Positions 6,186 to 6,480 of a stretch of DNA of 6,480 nucleotides are shown here, one piece after another. Within the stretch, counting starts at the first letter, position 1. Each line of letters opens with the position of its first letter. Both the position numbers and the translations under genes were made by a program. The notes under the pieces are model-generated. The model searched no databases. It was not told where the DNA came from and saw only the letters and a list, made by a program, of their open reading frames with translations. This DNA comes from PVC group bacterium (GTDB lineage: Bacteria; Verrucomicrobiota; Kiritimatiellia; SS1-B-03-39; UBA6053). Location of the stretch: positions 1-6,480 of the forward strand of contig PXDP01000400.1 in assembly GCA_003565035.1 (NCBI GenBank). Direction: 5' to 3'.

Positions 6186-6480
6186 ATCTCCGTTCTTATA
6201 GGCTTTTGGCGGGCGGGGTTAAAGGAAAAACGCAAAAATAGGGGTGTCCAGGGAGCATCTCGAAGTTGCTGAATGGGTGTTTTTTAAAAGGCTTTCGGAT
6301 TTTTTAGCATCCGTTGTCCGGCGTAGCCACCCGTTGGTCATTTTTGATTATTGTTAGGGTCAGACTTCCTGATCTAGGCGGAAATTGAGATGGCACATTT
6401 GCGGGTTGGTCATGAAAGGGTGTATAGGATTTTCATTCCGGTTTCTGGGTGGTGGAAGTTTTGCTGATTGAGCGTTTCCA
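6186..6480. other. AT-richer intergenic stretch at the right edge with no convincing gene
   Basis: These bases are visibly richer in A and T than the rest of the window and hold no long reading frame. The longest plus-strand ATG frame I found is 25 codons (6390-6467), with no recognisable product. A minus-strand frame without a start is open from the right edge to a stop at 6360-6362 (about 39 codons), which is unremarkable by chance. A GGGTCAGAC motif lies at 6357-6365, and the 9-mer GTTGGTCAT occurs twice (6333-6341 and 6405-6413). The part next to cdd presumably holds its promoter. Confidence 0.6.
6195..6223 (-). promoter_or_regulatory. Candidate promoter for cdd
   Basis: Reading on the minus strand, TTTAAC (6223-6218) lies 17 bases before TATAAG (6200-6195). 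The -10 matches five of six consensus bases, but the -35 matches only three. Transcription would begin around 6188, almost at the cdd ATG, implying a leaderless or near-leaderless message. That conflicts with reading GGAG (6191-6188) as a ribosome binding site, so this is tentative. Confidence 0.2.

Noticed and set aside
6390..6467. A 25-codon ATG frame at the right edge
   Set aside because: It is too short, has only a weak purine-rich stretch upstream, and no recognisable product. It is kept only as part of the speculative mobile-remnant observation.

Overview
The window suggests a Gram-negative bacterium with a fairly GC-rich genome. It carries a lipopolysaccharide-type GT9 glycosyltransferase and a polyprenyl-phosphate sugar-1-phosphate transferase, both envelope polysaccharide enzymes. 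The adenylosuccinate lyase is of the type also found in actinobacteria, and the ornithine carbamoyltransferase has a divergent ornithine-binding loop. This mix, together with weak or absent Shine-Dalgarno sequences, would fit a PVC-group lineage such as Verrucomicrobiota. That placement is inference from memory of family members and is weak.

Layout. On the plus strand, bases 2-400 hold the C-terminal part of an unrecognised protein that ends in a membrane helix; its start lies left of the window. After a 75-base gap come argF (476-1417) and a GT9 glycosyltransferase gene (1410-2459). These two overlap by 8 bases and are probably translated together. On the minus strand, transcription runs leftward: cdd (6185-5775), purB (5778-4351, start overlapping the cdd stop as ATGA), then, after 51 bases, a 636-residue membrane glycosyl-1-phosphate transferase (4299-2389). 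The two groups converge, and the last 71 bases of the GT9 gene and the transferase gene overlap tail to tail. The final 295 bases (6186-6480) are AT-richer and contain no convincing gene.

How the genes fit together. cdd and purB serve pyrimidine salvage and purine synthesis. argF makes citrulline for arginine. The two glycosyl transferases serve surface glycan or LPS assembly and come from opposite strands, meeting at their 3' ends. Most of the window is ordinary housekeeping and envelope metabolism. The most noteworthy item is the transferase. A WecA-like enzyme is fused to a second module resembling the four-helix membrane region plus nucleotide-binding Rossmann domain found at the N-terminus of FlaA1/CapD-type sugar dehydratases, but with no dehydratase catalytic domain after it. 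I see no tRNA, rRNA, CRISPR array, complete insertion sequence or clear defence system.
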